Source of the DNA: Methylomagnum ishizawai
GTDB taxonomy: Bacteria; Pseudomonadota; Gammaproteobacteria; Methylococcales; Methylococcaceae
NCBI RefSeq assembly: GCF_900155475.1
Contig: NZ_FXAM01000001.1
Span: 607,501 to 671,500 of the forward strand
Length of the DNA: 64,000 nucleotides
Direction: 5' to 3'
This document shows, piece after piece, positions 1-10,278 of this stretch (positions are counted from its first letter, which is position 1; every line of letters starts with the position of its first letter). The notes beneath the pieces were generated by a model. It was not told the DNA's origin and did no database searches. It saw nothing but the letters and a program-made list of their open reading frames with translations. The translations under genes and the position numbers were made by a program.

Positions 1-1
1 G

Positions 2-31
2 GAATGGGCGGCGGGTCCTGGCCACCCATTC
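2..31. other. Hairpin downstream of ftsZ
   Basis: A 7-bp inverted repeat (GAATGGG at 2-8 and CCCATTC at 25-31) lies just after the ftsZ stop codon. It has no T-run on either strand, so it is at best a weak termination or processing site. The same arm sequence recurs as an inverted repeat near 17945, which may be chance in GC-rich DNA. Confidence 0.25.
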
Positions 32-54
32 TGGAAGCGGGGGAAAGCGTCGCT

Positions 55-1200
55 TCAGTCGGCTTGGCGGCGCAGGAAGGCCGGGATGTCCAGATATTCC
101 AGGTCCATATCCTTCTTGGTTTCGTTGCGCCCTTCGGATTTGGCTTCCTTGCGGAATTTGGCCGGGCGTTCGTAGGTGCCGTAATCGACCTCGCCGGAGG
201 TATTGCGCACCAGCTTGATCGGGGCTTCGACCGCTTGGCGCTGGCTGGACAGGCCGGTGGCCACCACGGTCACGCGCACTTCGTCCTCCAGGGTCGGGTC
301 GATGGCGGTGCCGATCACCACCACGGCTTCGTCGGAGGCGAATTCGCGCACGGTTTCGCCTACTTCGCCGAACTCGCCGATGGAGAGGTCTTGGCAGGCG
401 GTGATGTTGACCAGGACGCCGCGGGCACCGCTCAGGCTGATGTCTTCCAGCAGCGGGCTGGCGATGGCCTTTTCGGCGGCTTCGCGGGCGCGGTGGTCGC
501 CGAGGCCGATGCCGGTGCCCATCATGGCGATGCCCATTTCCGACATGACCGTGCGCACGTCGGCGAAGTCCACGTTGATGAGGCCGGGGCGGGTGATGAG
601 GTCGGCGATGCCCTGCACCGCGCCCAGCAACACGTCGTTGGCGGCGGCGAAGGCGCTGATGAGGCTCACGTCCTTGCCCAGCACCGACAGCAGTTTTTCG
701 TTCGGGATGGTGATGAGCGAGTCCACGAACTGGCTGAGTTCGTCGATACCCTTTTCCGCGAGGTCGCGGCGCTTTTTGCCCTCGAACGGGAAGGGCTTGG
801 TGACCACGGCCACGGTCAGGATGCCGGCTTCCTTGGCGATCTCGGCGATGACCGGGGCCGCGCCGGTGCCGGTGCCGCCGCCCATGCCGGCGGTGATGAA
901 CACCATGTCCGCGCCTTCCAGCACTTCCATGATGCGGTCGCGGTCGTCGAGCGCGGCCTGGCGGCCGATCTCGGGGTTGGCCCCCGCGCCCAGGCCCTTG
1001 GTCAGGGCGTTGCCGAGCTGGATCACCGAACGCGCCCGGATGCTCTTGAGCGCCTGGGCGTCGGTGTTGGCGCAGATGAAATCCACGCCCTCGATGCTGC
1101 TGTTGACCATATGGTTGACGGCGTTGCCGCCACCGCCGCCGATGCCGATCACCTTGATGACGGCGCTCTGGCTGTAAGAATCCACGAGTTCGAATTTCAT
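55..1200 (-). CDS. ftsZ: Cell division protein FtsZ
   Basis: This is the tubulin-like GTPase that polymerises into the cytokinetic ring. The protein is 381 residues starting at MKFEL, the usual family length. The glycine-rich GIGGGGGN is at residues 19-26 and the tubulin signature GGGTGTG at 107-113. The extreme C-terminus, [10 protein letters not shown], is the conserved peptide that binds FtsA and ZipA. An upstream ATG at 1269 would add 23 residues, but these lie over the ftsA end and are unlike FtsZ, so 1200 is preferred; GGTGGGG lies just upstream. ftsZ is the last dcw gene, 29 bp after ftsA, and lpxC would be expected next, outside the window. Confidence 0.98.
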   Translation of the reverse strand: MKFELVDSYSQSAVIKVIGIGGGGGNAVNHMVNSSIEGVDFICANTDAQALKSIRARSVIQLGNALTKGLGAGANPEIGRQAALDDRDRIMEVLEGADMVFITAGMGGGTGTGAAPVIAEIAKEAGILTVAVVTKPFPFEGKKRRDLAEKGIDELSQFVDSLITIPNEKLLSVLGKDVSLISAFAAANDVLLGAVQGIADLITRPGLINVDFADVRTVMSEMGIAMMGTGIGLGDHRAREAAEKAIASPLLEDISLSGARGVLVNITACQDLSIGEFGEVGETVREFASDEAVVVIGTAIDPTLEDEVRVTVVATGLSSQRQAVEAPIKLVRNTSGEVDYGTYERPAKFRKEAKSEGRNETKKDMDLEYLDIPAFLRRQAD

Positions 1201-1229
1201 TGTTTCAACCCCACCGTAACTGTCTGTAA

Positions 1230-2465
1230 TCAAAAATTGCCCGTAAACCATTGTTTCATCCGTGCCCACAATCCTTTGAAGCCGGTGCCCACGGCGATGT
1301 GCGGTTCGCTCTGGACGTGTTGTTGCTTGCCGAATAGCAACAGACCGACGCCGGTGGCGTAGATCGGATTGCGTACCACTTCGTTGAGTCCGGTCACGTA
1401 TTGCGGAATGCCGAGACGAACGGGCATATGGAAGATTTCCTCCGCGAGTTCCACCAAGCCCTCCACCTTGGAACTGCCGCCGCTCAGGACGATCCCGGCG
1501 GCGATCAAGTCCTCGAAGCCGCTGCGGCGCAACTCCGCTTGCACCAACAACAGCAGTTCCTCGTAGCGCGGCTCCACGATCTCCGCCAAGTTCAGCCGGG
1601 AAATCTGCCGCACGGGCCGGTCACCGATGCTGGGTACCTCGATGGTGTCCTCCAGCTTGGCGAGTTGGGTCAGGGCGCAGGCCTGCTTGATCTTGATGTC
1701 CTCGGCGAACTGGGTCGGCGTCCTGAGCGCCACTGCAATATCGTTGGTCACTTGGTCGCCCGCGATGGGGATGACCGCCGTATGCCGGATCGCGCCGTGG
1801 GTGAACACCGCCATGTCGGTGGTGCCGCCGCCGATATCGACCAGGCAGACGCCCAAATCCTTCTCGTCCTCGGTCAGCACCGCCGCGCAGGAGGCCAACT
1901 GTTCCAGGATGATATCCTCGACTTCCAGGCCGCAGCGGCGGATGCATTTGACGATGTTCTGCGCCGCGCTGACCGCGCCGGTCACGATATGCACCCGCGC
2001 TTCCAGGCGGATGCCCGACATGCCGATGGGTTCCTTGATGCCTTCCTGCCGGTCGATGACGAATTCCTGGGGCAGGATGTGCAAAATTTTCTGGTCGGCG
2101 GGGATGGCGACGGCGCGGGCGGAATCGATCACCCGGTCCACGTCGCTTTGCACCACTTCCTTGTCCTTGATGGCGACAATACCATGCGAATTCATGCTGC
2201 TGATATGGCTACCCGCGATGCCGGCGTAAACCGAGTGGATCCGGCAACCCGCCATCAACTCGGCTTCCTCGACCGCCCGTTGGATCGACTGCACGGTGGT
2301 TTCCAGGTTCACCACCACGCCTTTCTTGAGGCCGCGGGAAGGATGGCTGCCGATGCCGATCACTTCGATATCGCCGTCCTCGCCGATTTCGCCGACGATG
2401 CAGGCGACCTTCGAGGTGCCGATATCCAAGCCCACAATCAGGTTGCGATCCGATTTTCTAGCCAT
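1230..2465 (-). CDS. ftsA: Cell division protein FtsA
   Basis: FtsA is an actin-fold ATPase that anchors FtsZ to the inner membrane and recruits later division proteins. The 411-residue product opens with the phosphate-1 motif VGLDIGTSK and has a second phosphate loop, VDIGGGTTD. It ends in the amphipathic helix [14 protein letters not shown], the membrane-targeting sequence of the family. Its start lies 28 bp inside the end of ftsQ, which suggests translational coupling, and ftsZ follows. Length and order match other gammaproteobacterial dcw clusters. Confidence 0.97.
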   Translation of the reverse strand: MARKSDRNLIVGLDIGTSKVACIVGEIGEDGDIEVIGIGSHPSRGLKKGVVVNLETTVQSIQRAVEEAELMAGCRIHSVYAGIAGSHISSMNSHGIVAIKDKEVVQSDVDRVIDSARAVAIPADQKILHILPQEFVIDRQEGIKEPIGMSGIRLEARVHIVTGAVSAAQNIVKCIRRCGLEVEDIILEQLASCAAVLTEDEKDLGVCLVDIGGGTTDMAVFTHGAIRHTAVIPIAGDQVTNDIAVALRTPTQFAEDIKIKQACALTQLAKLEDTIEVPSIGDRPVRQISRLNLAEIVEPRYEELLLLVQAELRRSGFEDLIAAGIVLSGGSSKVEGLVELAEEIFHMPVRLGIPQYVTGLNEVVRNPIYATGVGLLLFGKQQHVQSEPHIAVGTGFKGLWARMKQWFTGNF

Positions 2466-3322
2466 TGAATCGTTGTTTTATCCGTTTGGGTCAGTCGAAA
2501 CTTCGGTTCGAGGGTTGCTTCAGGTATCCGTGGGGCTTGTTCCAGCGCTCCGCCGGGGGGATTGCCGGTGGGCGGTGGTTCTGGTTCCAAGGGTTTCCAG
2601 ATGACCGAGAAACCGTTGGGATAACGTAAATCCAATTTCTGGATGGCCGCGATACGATCTTCCCCCAAACGCGGCAGCAGGGATAGGGTGCGTTCCAAGG
2701 CCGCCAAGGGGTCTTGATGGCCGAACACGATTTCCACGCTGTTCTCCAGTCGCGCTACCCAGGCCCGGCGTTTGCTCAGGCTCAGGGTGACGATGCGTAG
2801 GTTCCGCCGTTCCAGCTTGGCGTTGAGCGCCCGCAAAGTGCCTAGTACCAGTTTTTCCTGGCCTTCCGGGCCGGATAGCCGTGGTAGATGTTGGTAATCC
2901 GCCACGCTCGGCGGGGTGAAGCGCTCGCCCCGGTCGTTGAGGAGGCTGTCCCCATCCCAGCGGGCGATGGGTTTTTGCTCTTCGATCCGCACCACCAAAG
3001 TATCAGGCCACAGCCGCTCCACCCGTACCCTATCCACCCAGGCGAAGGTTTTGGCCTCCGTTTCGATCCGTTCCATATCGGTCGAGAAATACCCGCTATG
3101 GGTATAGGGAGCCAGGGTTTGCTCGAAGGCGTCCATATCCAGGTTCCAAATCGAGCCTTCCACCCGGACATACTTCATGGGTAGATAAGTTTCCAGCCGG
3201 TTTTGGCTCAGTTTGGCGGCGACCAGCACCAGTGCGGTCATACTCCCCAACGCGACCAACAACCGGAGTACGGGAAAGCGCCGTGGTTGGGGCCGCGCCC
3301 GTGGCCGGGTATACCTGGGCAT
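2438..3322 (-). CDS. ftsQ: Cell division protein FtsQ
   Basis: FtsQ is a bitopic inner membrane protein linking the FtsB-FtsL complex to early divisome proteins. The 294-residue product has a basic cytoplasmic tail (RPRARPQPRR), one membrane helix near residues 22-40 (LLVALGSMTALVLVAAKL), a periplasmic POTRA domain and the FtsQ beta domain. The C-terminal tail of about 45 residues is proline-rich and longer than in E. coli; its role is unknown. The gene is 6 bp after ddl and overlaps ftsA by 28 bp. Confidence 0.93.
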   Translation of the reverse strand: MPRYTRPRARPQPRRFPVLRLLVALGSMTALVLVAAKLSQNRLETYLPMKYVRVEGSIWNLDMDAFEQTLAPYTHSGYFSTDMERIETEAKTFAWVDRVRVERLWPDTLVVRIEEQKPIARWDGDSLLNDRGERFTPPSVADYQHLPRLSGPEGQEKLVLGTLRALNAKLERRNLRIVTLSLSKRRAWVARLENSVEIVFGHQDPLAALERTLSLLPRLGEDRIAAIQKLDLRYPNGFSVIWKPLEPEPPPTGNPPGGALEQAPRIPEATLEPKFRLTQTDKTTIQWLENRIAT

Positions 3323-3328
3323 CCGGGT

Positions 3329-4267
3329 TTAGCGCCGCGGATCGAAACTGGTTTCCAAAATACGCCAGACCAGGGCGTCGAAATCGAGGCCCGCCGTCCG
3401 CGCCGCCATCGGCACCAAGCTATGGTCGGTCATGCCGGGCACGGTATTGACTTCGATCAACCAGGGTTCGCCCACGCCATCGACCAGCAAGTCCACCCGG
3501 CCCCAGCCCGTCACGCCCACGGTCGCGCAAGCCCGTACGGCCAGCTCACGTAGCTTGGATTCGGTTTCCGGGAGTAGGCCACAGGGGCAATGGTAGCGCG
3601 TGGTGGCGGCGCGGTATTTGGCATCGAAATCGTAGAAAGTATTAGGTGTTTCCAACCGGATCAGGGGCAGCGGCTCGCCGTCCAGGACGGCGGCGGTATA
3701 TTCGGCCCCGGTCACCCAAGTCTCGGCGAAAACCGCGCAATTATATTGCGAAGCGCGGCGCCATGCTTCTAATAATTCCGCAGAATTTTCGGCCCGGCTC
3801 ATACCGATACTGGAACCTTCCTCGGCGGGTTTTACGATAACCGGGAAATTCAATGTTTCCGCGCAAATGGTTAAGTCCGCTTCCGAGCGCAACAGCATCC
3901 AACGCGGGGTCGGCAGTCCCGCGCCGATCCAGCACAATTTGGTCCTGAGCTTGTCCATGGCCAGGGCCGAAGCCAACACGCCGCTGCCGGTATAGGGCAG
4001 CCCCAAGGCTTCCAAGGCACCTTGCAGCACGCCATCCTCGCCGCCCCGGCCATGGATGATGTTGAACACGCGGTCGAAATCCGCGCCCAGCAAGGGTGCC
4101 AAGGGCCGCGCCCCGACATCCAGCCCCACGGCATCGACGCCCCGGTTCAACAAAGCCTGCAACACCGCTTTGCCGCTTTTCAGGGAGATTTCTCGTTCCG
4201 CCGCCGCGCCGCCCATCAGGACCGCGACCCGTCCGAACGCCTGGGGATTGTCCACTCGCTTGCTCAT
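3329..4267 (-). CDS. ddl: D-alanine--D-alanine ligase
   Basis: This ATP-grasp ligase makes the D-Ala-D-Ala dipeptide used by MurF. The 312-residue product starts at MSKRV and carries the VAVLMGGAAAEREISL N-terminus, the ATP-grasp loop EEGSSIGMSR and the C-terminal IEVNTVPGMTDHSLVP, which holds the metal and substrate residues. The start at 4267 gives an ATGA overlap with the murB stop. The frame stays open upstream into murB, but that part is not Ddl-like. It lies in the usual murB-ddl-ftsQ position, so it is the cell wall copy (DdlB type). Confidence 0.96.
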   Translation of the reverse strand: MSKRVDNPQAFGRVAVLMGGAAAEREISLKSGKAVLQALLNRGVDAVGLDVGARPLAPLLGADFDRVFNIIHGRGGEDGVLQGALEALGLPYTGSGVLASALAMDKLRTKLCWIGAGLPTPRWMLLRSEADLTICAETLNFPVIVKPAEEGSSIGMSRAENSAELLEAWRRASQYNCAVFAETWVTGAEYTAAVLDGEPLPLIRLETPNTFYDFDAKYRAATTRYHCPCGLLPETESKLRELAVRACATVGVTGWGRVDLLVDGVGEPWLIEVNTVPGMTDHSLVPMAARTAGLDFDALVWRILETSFDPRR

Positions 4268-5193
4268 TCGATTGCTCCGCTGGCCGGTGCCACGCCGACG
4301 ATTTTGACTTCGGGAATCAGCTCCCGGCCTTGTTGTTGCCGCACGGTGTCCCGTACATGCAGGACCAGCGCTTCGATATCCGCCGCCGTCGCCGCGCCGG
4401 TGTTGATGATGAAATTGGCGTGCTTTTCGGAGACGCATGCCCCGCCGATCCTGAAACCCTTGAGCCCCACGGCTTCGATCAACCGCGCCGCGAAGTCGCC
4501 TTCCGGGTTCCTGAACACCGAACCGCAACTCGGGAGGTTCGTCGGTTGGGTTTCGTTGCGCCGCGCCAGCAGGGCTTTGATCTTGTCGCGGCCCGCCGAG
4601 TCTTCGTTGCGGACCAGCTTGAGTTCGGCGGCAACGAACCATTCGCCTGCGGGGCCGCGCACGCTGCGATAGCCGACGGTGTAATCCGTAGGCGTACGGC
4701 GGCGCAGGGTGCCGTGGCGGTCCAGCGTGACCACCCGTTCGACCCAGGGCCAGGTTTCGCCGCCGAACGCCCCGGCGTTCATCGCCAAGGCCCCGCCCAG
4801 GGTGCCGGGAATCCCGGCCAGGAATTCCGCGCCGTCCAATTGCCGCTCCGCGCAGAATTTCGCCACATGGCCGCAAGGCACGCCCGCCTCGACATAAATC
4901 CGGTCCTCCGCCAGCGCCCGGAGGTTTTTCAGGCGGTTGCGGGTGCAGATCACCGTGCCCCGGATGCCGCCATCCCGCACCAGGAGATTGCTGCCCAGAC
5001 CGACCCAGAATAACGGTTCATCCGGGGGGAGTTGGCCTAGGAACATTACTAAATCATCCAGGTCGGCGGGTAAATAGAACCGTTCCGCCGGACCGCCCAC
5101 CCGCCATGAGGTGTGTTCGGCCATGGGTTCGTGCAGGCGCAGTTCGCCGCGCAGGGCTGAAGGCTGGCGGATGGCTTCGCGAGCGGCGCTCAT
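4264..5193 (-). CDS. murB: UDP-N-acetylmuramate dehydrogenase MurB
   Basis: MurB is the FAD- and NADPH-dependent reductase that turns UDP-GlcNAc-enolpyruvate into UDP-MurNAc. The 309-residue protein has the FAD-binding segments [14 protein letters not shown] and [15 protein letters not shown]. It also has the catalytic serine motif SCGSVFRNP and the C-terminal HANFIINTG region, with a late glutamate in LIPEVKIVG. It has the short type I/II insert pattern. It overlaps murC and ddl by 4 bp on each side, so it should be cotranslated with them. Confidence 0.96.
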   Translation of the reverse strand: MSAAREAIRQPSALRGELRLHEPMAEHTSWRVGGPAERFYLPADLDDLVMFLGQLPPDEPLFWVGLGSNLLVRDGGIRGTVICTRNRLKNLRALAEDRIYVEAGVPCGHVAKFCAERQLDGAEFLAGIPGTLGGALAMNAGAFGGETWPWVERVVTLDRHGTLRRRTPTDYTVGYRSVRGPAGEWFVAAELKLVRNEDSAGRDKIKALLARRNETQPTNLPSCGSVFRNPEGDFAARLIEAVGLKGFRIGGACVSEKHANFIINTGAATAADIEALVLHVRDTVRQQQGRELIPEVKIVGVAPASGAIE

Positions 5194-6635
5194 GATGCGG
5201 ACCCGCTGCTGAGGGCGGCGAATTGCTGGGGCAGTTCCAAGGCGACTTGGCCGACATTGCCCGCGCCCAGGGTCAGCACCAAATCGCCGGCCTCGACGAT
5301 GCCCGGCAGGATATCGGCGAGTTCGCCGACCTTTTCCACGAACACCGGATCGATCTGGCCGCGCACCCGGATGGCGCGGGACAACGAGCGTCCGTCCGCG
5401 CCCAGGATGGGTTTTTCGCCCGCCGGGTAGACATCGAGCAGGACCAGCACATCGGTTTGCGACAGGATTTGCACGAAATCCTCGAACAGGTCGCGGGTGC
5501 GGGTATAGCGATGGGGTTGGAACACCAGCACCAAGCGCCGCTCGGGGAAGGCTTGGCGGGCCGAATCCAGGGTGGCGGCGATTTCCCTGGGATGGTGGCC
5601 GTAATCGTCCACGAACACCACCGAACCCGCGCCCATGGGGAGTTCGGCGTTGATCTGGAAGCGGCGGCCGATGCCCTTGAAGCTGCTCAAGGCCCGTTGG
5701 ATGGTGGCTTCGTCGATGCCGAGTTCGCTGGCGACGGCGATCACGGCCAGGGAATTCAGCACGTTATGGCGGCCCGGCAGGTTGACCGTGACCTCGAACG
5801 AACCTTCGTGCCCGGCCCGCAGCACGGTGAAGCGGCTCCGCAAGCCCTCTTGCCGCACCTCGACGGCGCGGACATCGGCCTCGGGGCCGAAGCCGTAGGT
5901 TTTCATCGGCTTGCTGATGAGGGGCAGGATTTCGCGGACGCCAGGGTCGTCGATGCACAGCACGGCCAGCCCGTAGAACGGCACATGGTGCAAGAATTCG
6001 ATGAAGGTGTCTTTCAGGCGTCCGAAGTCGCCGCCATAGGTTTCCATGTGGTCGCGGTCGATGTTGGTGACCACGGCGATCATGGGTTGCAGATACAGGA
6101 AGGAGGCGTCGCTTTCGTCGGCCTCGGCCACGAGGTAGGAACCCTGGCCCAACTGGGCGTTGGTGCCTGCGCTGTTGAGCCTGCCGCCGATCACGAAGGT
6201 GGGGTCGAGCCCGGCTTCGGCCAGCACGCTGGCGGTGAGGCTGGTGGTGGTGGTCTTGCCATGGGTGCCGGCCACGGCGATGCCATAGCGGAAGCGCATC
6301 AGCTCGGCCAGCATCTCGGCACGGGAGATGACCGGGATTTTCTGGCGGCAGGCGGCATCGACCTCGACATTGGCGCGGTTGACGGCGCTGGACACCACCA
6401 CGACCTCGGCGTCGCTGACCTGTCCGGCCGCGTGGCCCTGATAAACCTTGGCTCCCAGGCTGGCGAGGCGGCGGGTGCTGGCGTTCTCGCCCAGGTCGGA
6501 GCCGGAGACTGCGTAGCCCAGGTTGAGCAGGACTTCGGCGATACCGCTCATGCCGGTGCCGCCGATGCCTACGAAGTGGATGCGGCGCAGGCGGCTCATG
6601 CCGTATTGTCCCGCGATTTGTTCGGTCAGTTTCAT
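5190..6635 (-). CDS. murC: UDP-N-acetylmuramate--L-alanine ligase MurC
   Basis: MurC adds L-alanine to UDP-MurNAc, the first amino acid of the stem peptide. The 481-residue product begins [12 protein letters not shown]. It has the Rossmann motif [14 protein letters not shown] near residues 20-33 and the Mur ligase P-loop [11 protein letters not shown]. Later come [12 protein letters not shown] and FQPHRYTRT, both diagnostic of MurC. The chosen ATG at 6635 overlaps the murG stop by 4 bp; the frame runs on upstream but into sequence antisense-like in composition and unlike MurC. Confidence 0.97.
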   Translation of the reverse strand: MKLTEQIAGQYGMSRLRRIHFVGIGGTGMSGIAEVLLNLGYAVSGSDLGENASTRRLASLGAKVYQGHAAGQVSDAEVVVVSSAVNRANVEVDAACRQKIPVISRAEMLAELMRFRYGIAVAGTHGKTTTTSLTASVLAEAGLDPTFVIGGRLNSAGTNAQLGQGSYLVAEADESDASFLYLQPMIAVVTNIDRDHMETYGGDFGRLKDTFIEFLHHVPFYGLAVLCIDDPGVREILPLISKPMKTYGFGPEADVRAVEVRQEGLRSRFTVLRAGHEGSFEVTVNLPGRHNVLNSLAVIAVASELGIDEATIQRALSSFKGIGRRFQINAELPMGAGSVVFVDDYGHHPREIAATLDSARQAFPERRLVLVFQPHRYTRTRDLFEDFVQILSQTDVLVLLDVYPAGEKPILGADGRSLSRAIRVRGQIDPVFVEKVGELADILPGIVEAGDLVLTLGAGNVGQVALELPQQFAALSSGSAS

Positions 6636-7726
6636 CGGGTCGTGGCGCAGGGTTGGGGAGTGTGATGGGTGGCTTCGAGGCAAATCGCGGCGACCACGCG
6701 GGCGGCTTCGGGCCGGGCCAGCGCGATGGCTTGGGTTTTCATGGTGGCCAAGCGGGCCGGGTCGTCGAGCAGCGCCTTGAGTTCGGCGGCGAGCCGCTCC
6801 GGGTTCAATTCGGTTTGCGGCAATAGGACGGCGGCTCCGGCGTCGGCCAGATAGCGGGCATTCTGGGTTTGATGATCGTCGATGGCGTGGGGATAGGGCA
6901 CCAGGATCGCCGGTACCCCGGTCGCCGCGAGTTCGCTCACCGTCATCGCGCCTGCCCGGCAAATGGCGAGGTCGGCCCAGACATAGGCCGCGGCCATATC
7001 TTCGACGAAGGCATCGACCTGGGCCGGGAGTCCATGGCGGGCATACAGGGCTTGGGTTGCCTCGCGCAGCGCCGCGCCGGTTTGATGGTGGATTGCGACG
7101 GGCAGGCCAATTTGGGCCAAGGCTTCCGGCACGGCTTCATTCAGGGCTTTCGCGCCCAGGCTGCCGCCCACGATCAAGATGCGGAGGGCTGCCGCAGCCT
7201 CACGCGGCGGCGTTGCCCCGCCCGCCACGATTTCCCGGCGCAAGGGATTGCCGACGCAACGCGCCCTGATCTTGGCGGGGAAGCTGTCCGGGAAGGCTTC
7301 CAGCACCACGCTGGCCCGGCGGGCCAGCCAACGGTTGGTGGTGCCGGGGATGCGGTTTTGTTCGTGCAAGACCAAGGGAATGCCCAGCATCCGTGCCAAC
7401 AATCCGCCCGGTCCCGACACGAAACCGCCCATGCCCAGCACCGCATCCGGTTTGACCCGGCGCAGGATGCCCAGCGCCTGCCGGAACGCCCGCAGCAACA
7501 TGAACGGCGCGGTCAGCTTGCCGCGCCAGCCCTTGCCCCGGAGGCCCGAGACCGATAGCCATTCCATCGGAATCCCGGCGGCAGGCACCACGCGGGCTTC
7601 GAGTCCGGTGCGCGTGCCCATCCACACCACGTCGTGGCCCGCGTCCAACAGCTCGCGGGCCACCGCCAGCGCCGGATAGACATGTCCGCCGGTCCCGCCG
7701 GCCAGGATCATTATGCGCGTGCCCAT
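6632..7726 (-). CDS. murG: Lipid II synthase MurG (GlcNAc transferase)
   Basis: MurG transfers GlcNAc from UDP-GlcNAc to lipid I on the cytoplasmic face of the membrane. The 364-residue product has the N-terminal glycine loop [15 protein letters not shown], the second G loop [11 protein letters not shown], and the UDP-GlcNAc site [27 protein letters not shown], seen here in part. Starting at MGTRIMIL (7726) overlaps ftsW by 16 bp; a second ATG at 7711 would start directly at MILAGG. The longer form matches the family better. Confidence 0.96.
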   Translation of the reverse strand: MGTRIMILAGGTGGHVYPALAVARELLDAGHDVVWMGTRTGLEARVVPAAGIPMEWLSVSGLRGKGWRGKLTAPFMLLRAFRQALGILRRVKPDAVLGMGGFVSGPGGLLARMLGIPLVLHEQNRIPGTTNRWLARRASVVLEAFPDSFPAKIRARCVGNPLRREIVAGGATPPREAAAALRILIVGGSLGAKALNEAVPEALAQIGLPVAIHHQTGAALREATQALYARHGLPAQVDAFVEDMAAAYVWADLAICRAGAMTVSELAATGVPAILVPYPHAIDDHQTQNARYLADAGAAVLLPQTELNPERLAAELKALLDDPARLATMKTQAIALARPEAARVVAAICLEATHHTPQPCATTR

Positions 7727-8910
7727 GTGGACCTGACCTTGGGGGTACCGGACCAAGTTTCGATGGCCTCGCTGCGTATCCTGAACAGGATCGCCAGCGC
7801 CGAACACATCACCATCATGCTGCCGCCGCCATAGCTCATCAGGGGCAGGGTCAAGCCCTTGGTGGGCAAAAGTCCCATGTTCACGCCCATGTTGATGAAG
7901 GCTTGCAGCCCGAACCAGATGCCGATGCCATAGGCCAGGAACGCCGCGAAGCGGATGCCTGCCCGTTCCGCCAACTGGCCGATGACGAAAGCCCGCCACA
8001 CGATCACCATGAATAGGAAGATCACCGCCGTGGTGCCGACCAAGCCCAGTTCCTCGCCGATCACCGAGAACAGGAAGTCGGTATGAGCTTCGGGCAAATA
8101 GAACATCTTCTGGATGCTGGAACCCAGGCCCACGCCGTTCCATTCACCGCGGCCAAAGGCGATGAGCGCCTGGGTTAATTGGAAATCGCTGTTCAAAGGA
8201 TCGTCCCAGGGATCGACAAAGCTCATCACCCGTTTCAAGCGGTAGGCGGCGGTCATGATGAGCAGGACGCCCGCGCCGACCACGGTGCCGATCAAAAGGC
8301 CGAATTGCCAGAGCTTGGCCCCGGCCAGGAACAACATCCCCAAGGCCGTCGCCATCACCACGGCGGTAGCCCCGAAATCGGGTTCTTTCAGCAGCAGCAG
8401 GGCGGCGACCGAAAGCAGCCCCAGCGGGCGGATCATGCCCTGGATGGAATTGCGTACCAGGGGCAGATGGCGGTCGATGAAACTCGCCACATAGATGGCG
8501 GCGATCAGCTTGAACACTTCCGAGACCTGGATGCGGATTCCGAGCAGGCTGATCCAGCGGTAACTGCCGTTCACCATCTTGCCGATGCCGGGAATCAATA
8601 CCAGGACCAACAACACCAACCCGAACAAATACAGGAGCATGGAGTTGTTCTTCCAAGTCTCCAGCTTGACGGAGGCGGCGATCAGGCCGGTCGCGAGTCC
8701 CATCCCGATATGCAAAAGCTGATGGCGCGGAAAATAAAAGCTGTCCTGGGACATCTTGTCGCCGAGGTGCAGGGAAGCCGAAGCCACCATGACATAGCCG
8801 AACAGCAGCAAGCCCAAAGACGCCAGCAGCAACAAGGTATCCAGATAGAAGCGCTTATCGCCCCATTGCAAGACCATGCCTTGGCTACGCACCGCGACCC
8901 GTGTTTTCAT
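7711..8910 (-). CDS. ftsW: Septal peptidoglycan glycosyltransferase FtsW
   Basis: FtsW is a SEDS-family polytopic protein that polymerises lipid II at the septum with FtsI. The 399-residue product shows about ten hydrophobic helices. It carries the conserved LLKEPDFGATAVV segment with its catalytic aspartate region, and the late GLLPTKGLTLPLMSYGGGSMM signature. A 30-residue basic N-terminus precedes the first helix, as in other FtsW proteins. It overlaps murD by 4 bp upstream and murG downstream. Confidence 0.96.
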   Translation of the reverse strand: MKTRVAVRSQGMVLQWGDKRFYLDTLLLLASLGLLLFGYVMVASASLHLGDKMSQDSFYFPRHQLLHIGMGLATGLIAASVKLETWKNNSMLLYLFGLVLLVLVLIPGIGKMVNGSYRWISLLGIRIQVSEVFKLIAAIYVASFIDRHLPLVRNSIQGMIRPLGLLSVAALLLLKEPDFGATAVVMATALGMLFLAGAKLWQFGLLIGTVVGAGVLLIMTAAYRLKRVMSFVDPWDDPLNSDFQLTQALIAFGRGEWNGVGLGSSIQKMFYLPEAHTDFLFSVIGEELGLVGTTAVIFLFMVIVWRAFVIGQLAERAGIRFAAFLAYGIGIWFGLQAFINMGVNMGLLPTKGLTLPLMSYGGGSMMVMCSALAILFRIRSEAIETWSGTPKVRSTWARA

Positions 8911-10271
8911 GGCAGCAAACCTCGCACCGCTTCGGCGAACATCCGCCCGCGTTCTTGATAATCCTTGTACTGGTCCAAGCTGGCGCAGGCCGGGGCCAGC
9001 AGGACGGTATCGCCGGGCCGGGCCAAGCCTTGCGCGGCCTTGACCGCTTCGCGCATATTGCCGACCCGCGCCAAGGGGATCACATCATGCAGGGCGGCTT
9101 CGAGCCGGGGCGCGTCCTGGCCCATCAGCACGGCGGCGCGGACTTTGTCCGCCACCACGGGCCGCAGTGGGTTGAAATCCGCACCCTTGCCATCGCCGCC
9201 CGCGATCAGGATGGCTTTGCGGTCCAGCCCCGCCAAGGCCGCCATGCAGGCACCGACATTGGTGGCTTTGGAATCGTTGATCCAGGCCACGCCGTCGATT
9301 TCCGCCACCCATTGCATCCGGTGGTCGAGGCCGGGGAAGCGCTGGAGTTCCGCGATCATCGCCGCGCGGGACACGCCCACGGCCTCGGCCAGGGCCACCG
9401 CCGCCAGGGCGTTGGCGAGATTGTGACGGCCTTGGATACGGACTTCCTTGGCTTTCATCAAGGGCTGGCCGTGACTGACCAGCCATTCCTCGCCCTCGAT
9501 AGGCTGGAGGCTGTAATCCACCGCCGTTGCGCCCAAACCGAACCAGGCGCAACGCCGGGCGGGGTCGGCCATGGCTTCCACCCTGGGATCGTCCCGGTTC
9601 AGGACGCACAAGCCCTCGCCCTTGAAGATGCGCTGTTTGGCGGCGGCATAGGCCCGGAGATCGGGATAGCGGTCCATGTGATCGGGGCTGATATTCAGCA
9701 CGGTGGCGGCGACCGGCTCCAACAGGTCCGAGCGCTCCAACTGGAAGCTGGACAGTTCCAAGATGTACAACTCGGCTGCGTCGTCCAGGAGGTCCAGCAT
9801 CGGCGTTCCCAGGTTGCCGCCGACCCGGACCTGTTTGCCATCGGTCTCGGCCATCAGCCCGATCAGGGTGGTGACGGTGCTTTTGCCATTGGACCCGGTG
9901 ATGGCGACCACCGGCGCCTGTGCCAAGCAGGCGAACAGGTCCAAGTCGCCGAACACCGGGATGCCCCGGCGGATGGCGACGGCGATGGCTGGTTCGTCCA
10001 AAGGCAGGCCGGGACTGACGACAAGGTGGGTCGCGGCCTGGAAGGCTTCGGTCTGGAACCCGCCCAGGAACAGGCCGACATCCGGCATATTGTCCTGGAA
10101 TTCGGCCAGGAGCGGCGGTTTTTCGCGGGTATCGGCCACGGCGAACGGAATACCGTGCCGGGCCAGGCACTGGGCTATCGAATAGCCGGTCTTGCCCAGG
10201 CCCACGACCAGAACCCGCGAACTGTCCCGGTCCAATCCCAAACGCTGCAAAGGGTGGGTGGGGTGGTCCAT
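8907..10271 (-). CDS. murD: UDP-MurNAc-L-alanine--D-glutamate ligase MurD
   Basis: MurD adds D-glutamate to UDP-MurNAc-L-Ala. The 454-residue product has the N-terminal VLVVGLGKTGYS dinucleotide-like fold, the ATP loop GSNGKSTVTTLIG, the central NISPDHMDRY, and the C-terminal INDSKATN and APACASLDQYKDYQERG motifs typical of MurD. It lies 7 bp after mraY and overlaps ftsW by 4 bp. Confidence 0.97.
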   Translation of the reverse strand: MDHPTHPLQRLGLDRDSSRVLVVGLGKTGYSIAQCLARHGIPFAVADTREKPPLLAEFQDNMPDVGLFLGGFQTEAFQAATHLVVSPGLPLDEPAIAVAIRRGIPVFGDLDLFACLAQAPVVAITGSNGKSTVTTLIGLMAETDGKQVRVGGNLGTPMLDLLDDAAELYILELSSFQLERSDLLEPVAATVLNISPDHMDRYPDLRAYAAAKQRIFKGEGLCVLNRDDPRVEAMADPARRCAWFGLGATAVDYSLQPIEGEEWLVSHGQPLMKAKEVRIQGRHNLANALAAVALAEAVGVSRAAMIAELQRFPGLDHRMQWVAEIDGVAWINDSKATNVGACMAALAGLDRKAILIAGGDGKGADFNPLRPVVADKVRAAVLMGQDAPRLEAALHDVIPLARVGNMREAVKAAQGLARPGDTVLLAPACASLDQYKDYQERGRMFAEAVRGLLP

Positions 10272-10278
10272 GGCCTGA

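Noticed and set aside
4-1362. Long plus-strand open frame opposite ftsZ (452 codons)
   Set aside because: It is His/Gly/Ala-rich with no family likeness and lies over ftsZ, whose motifs are certain. It is a GC-rich antisense shadow.
5223-6665. Plus-strand open frame of 480 codons opposite murC
   Set aside because: Composition is typical of antisense to a high-GC gene, there is no ribosome site, and murC is intact on the other strand.
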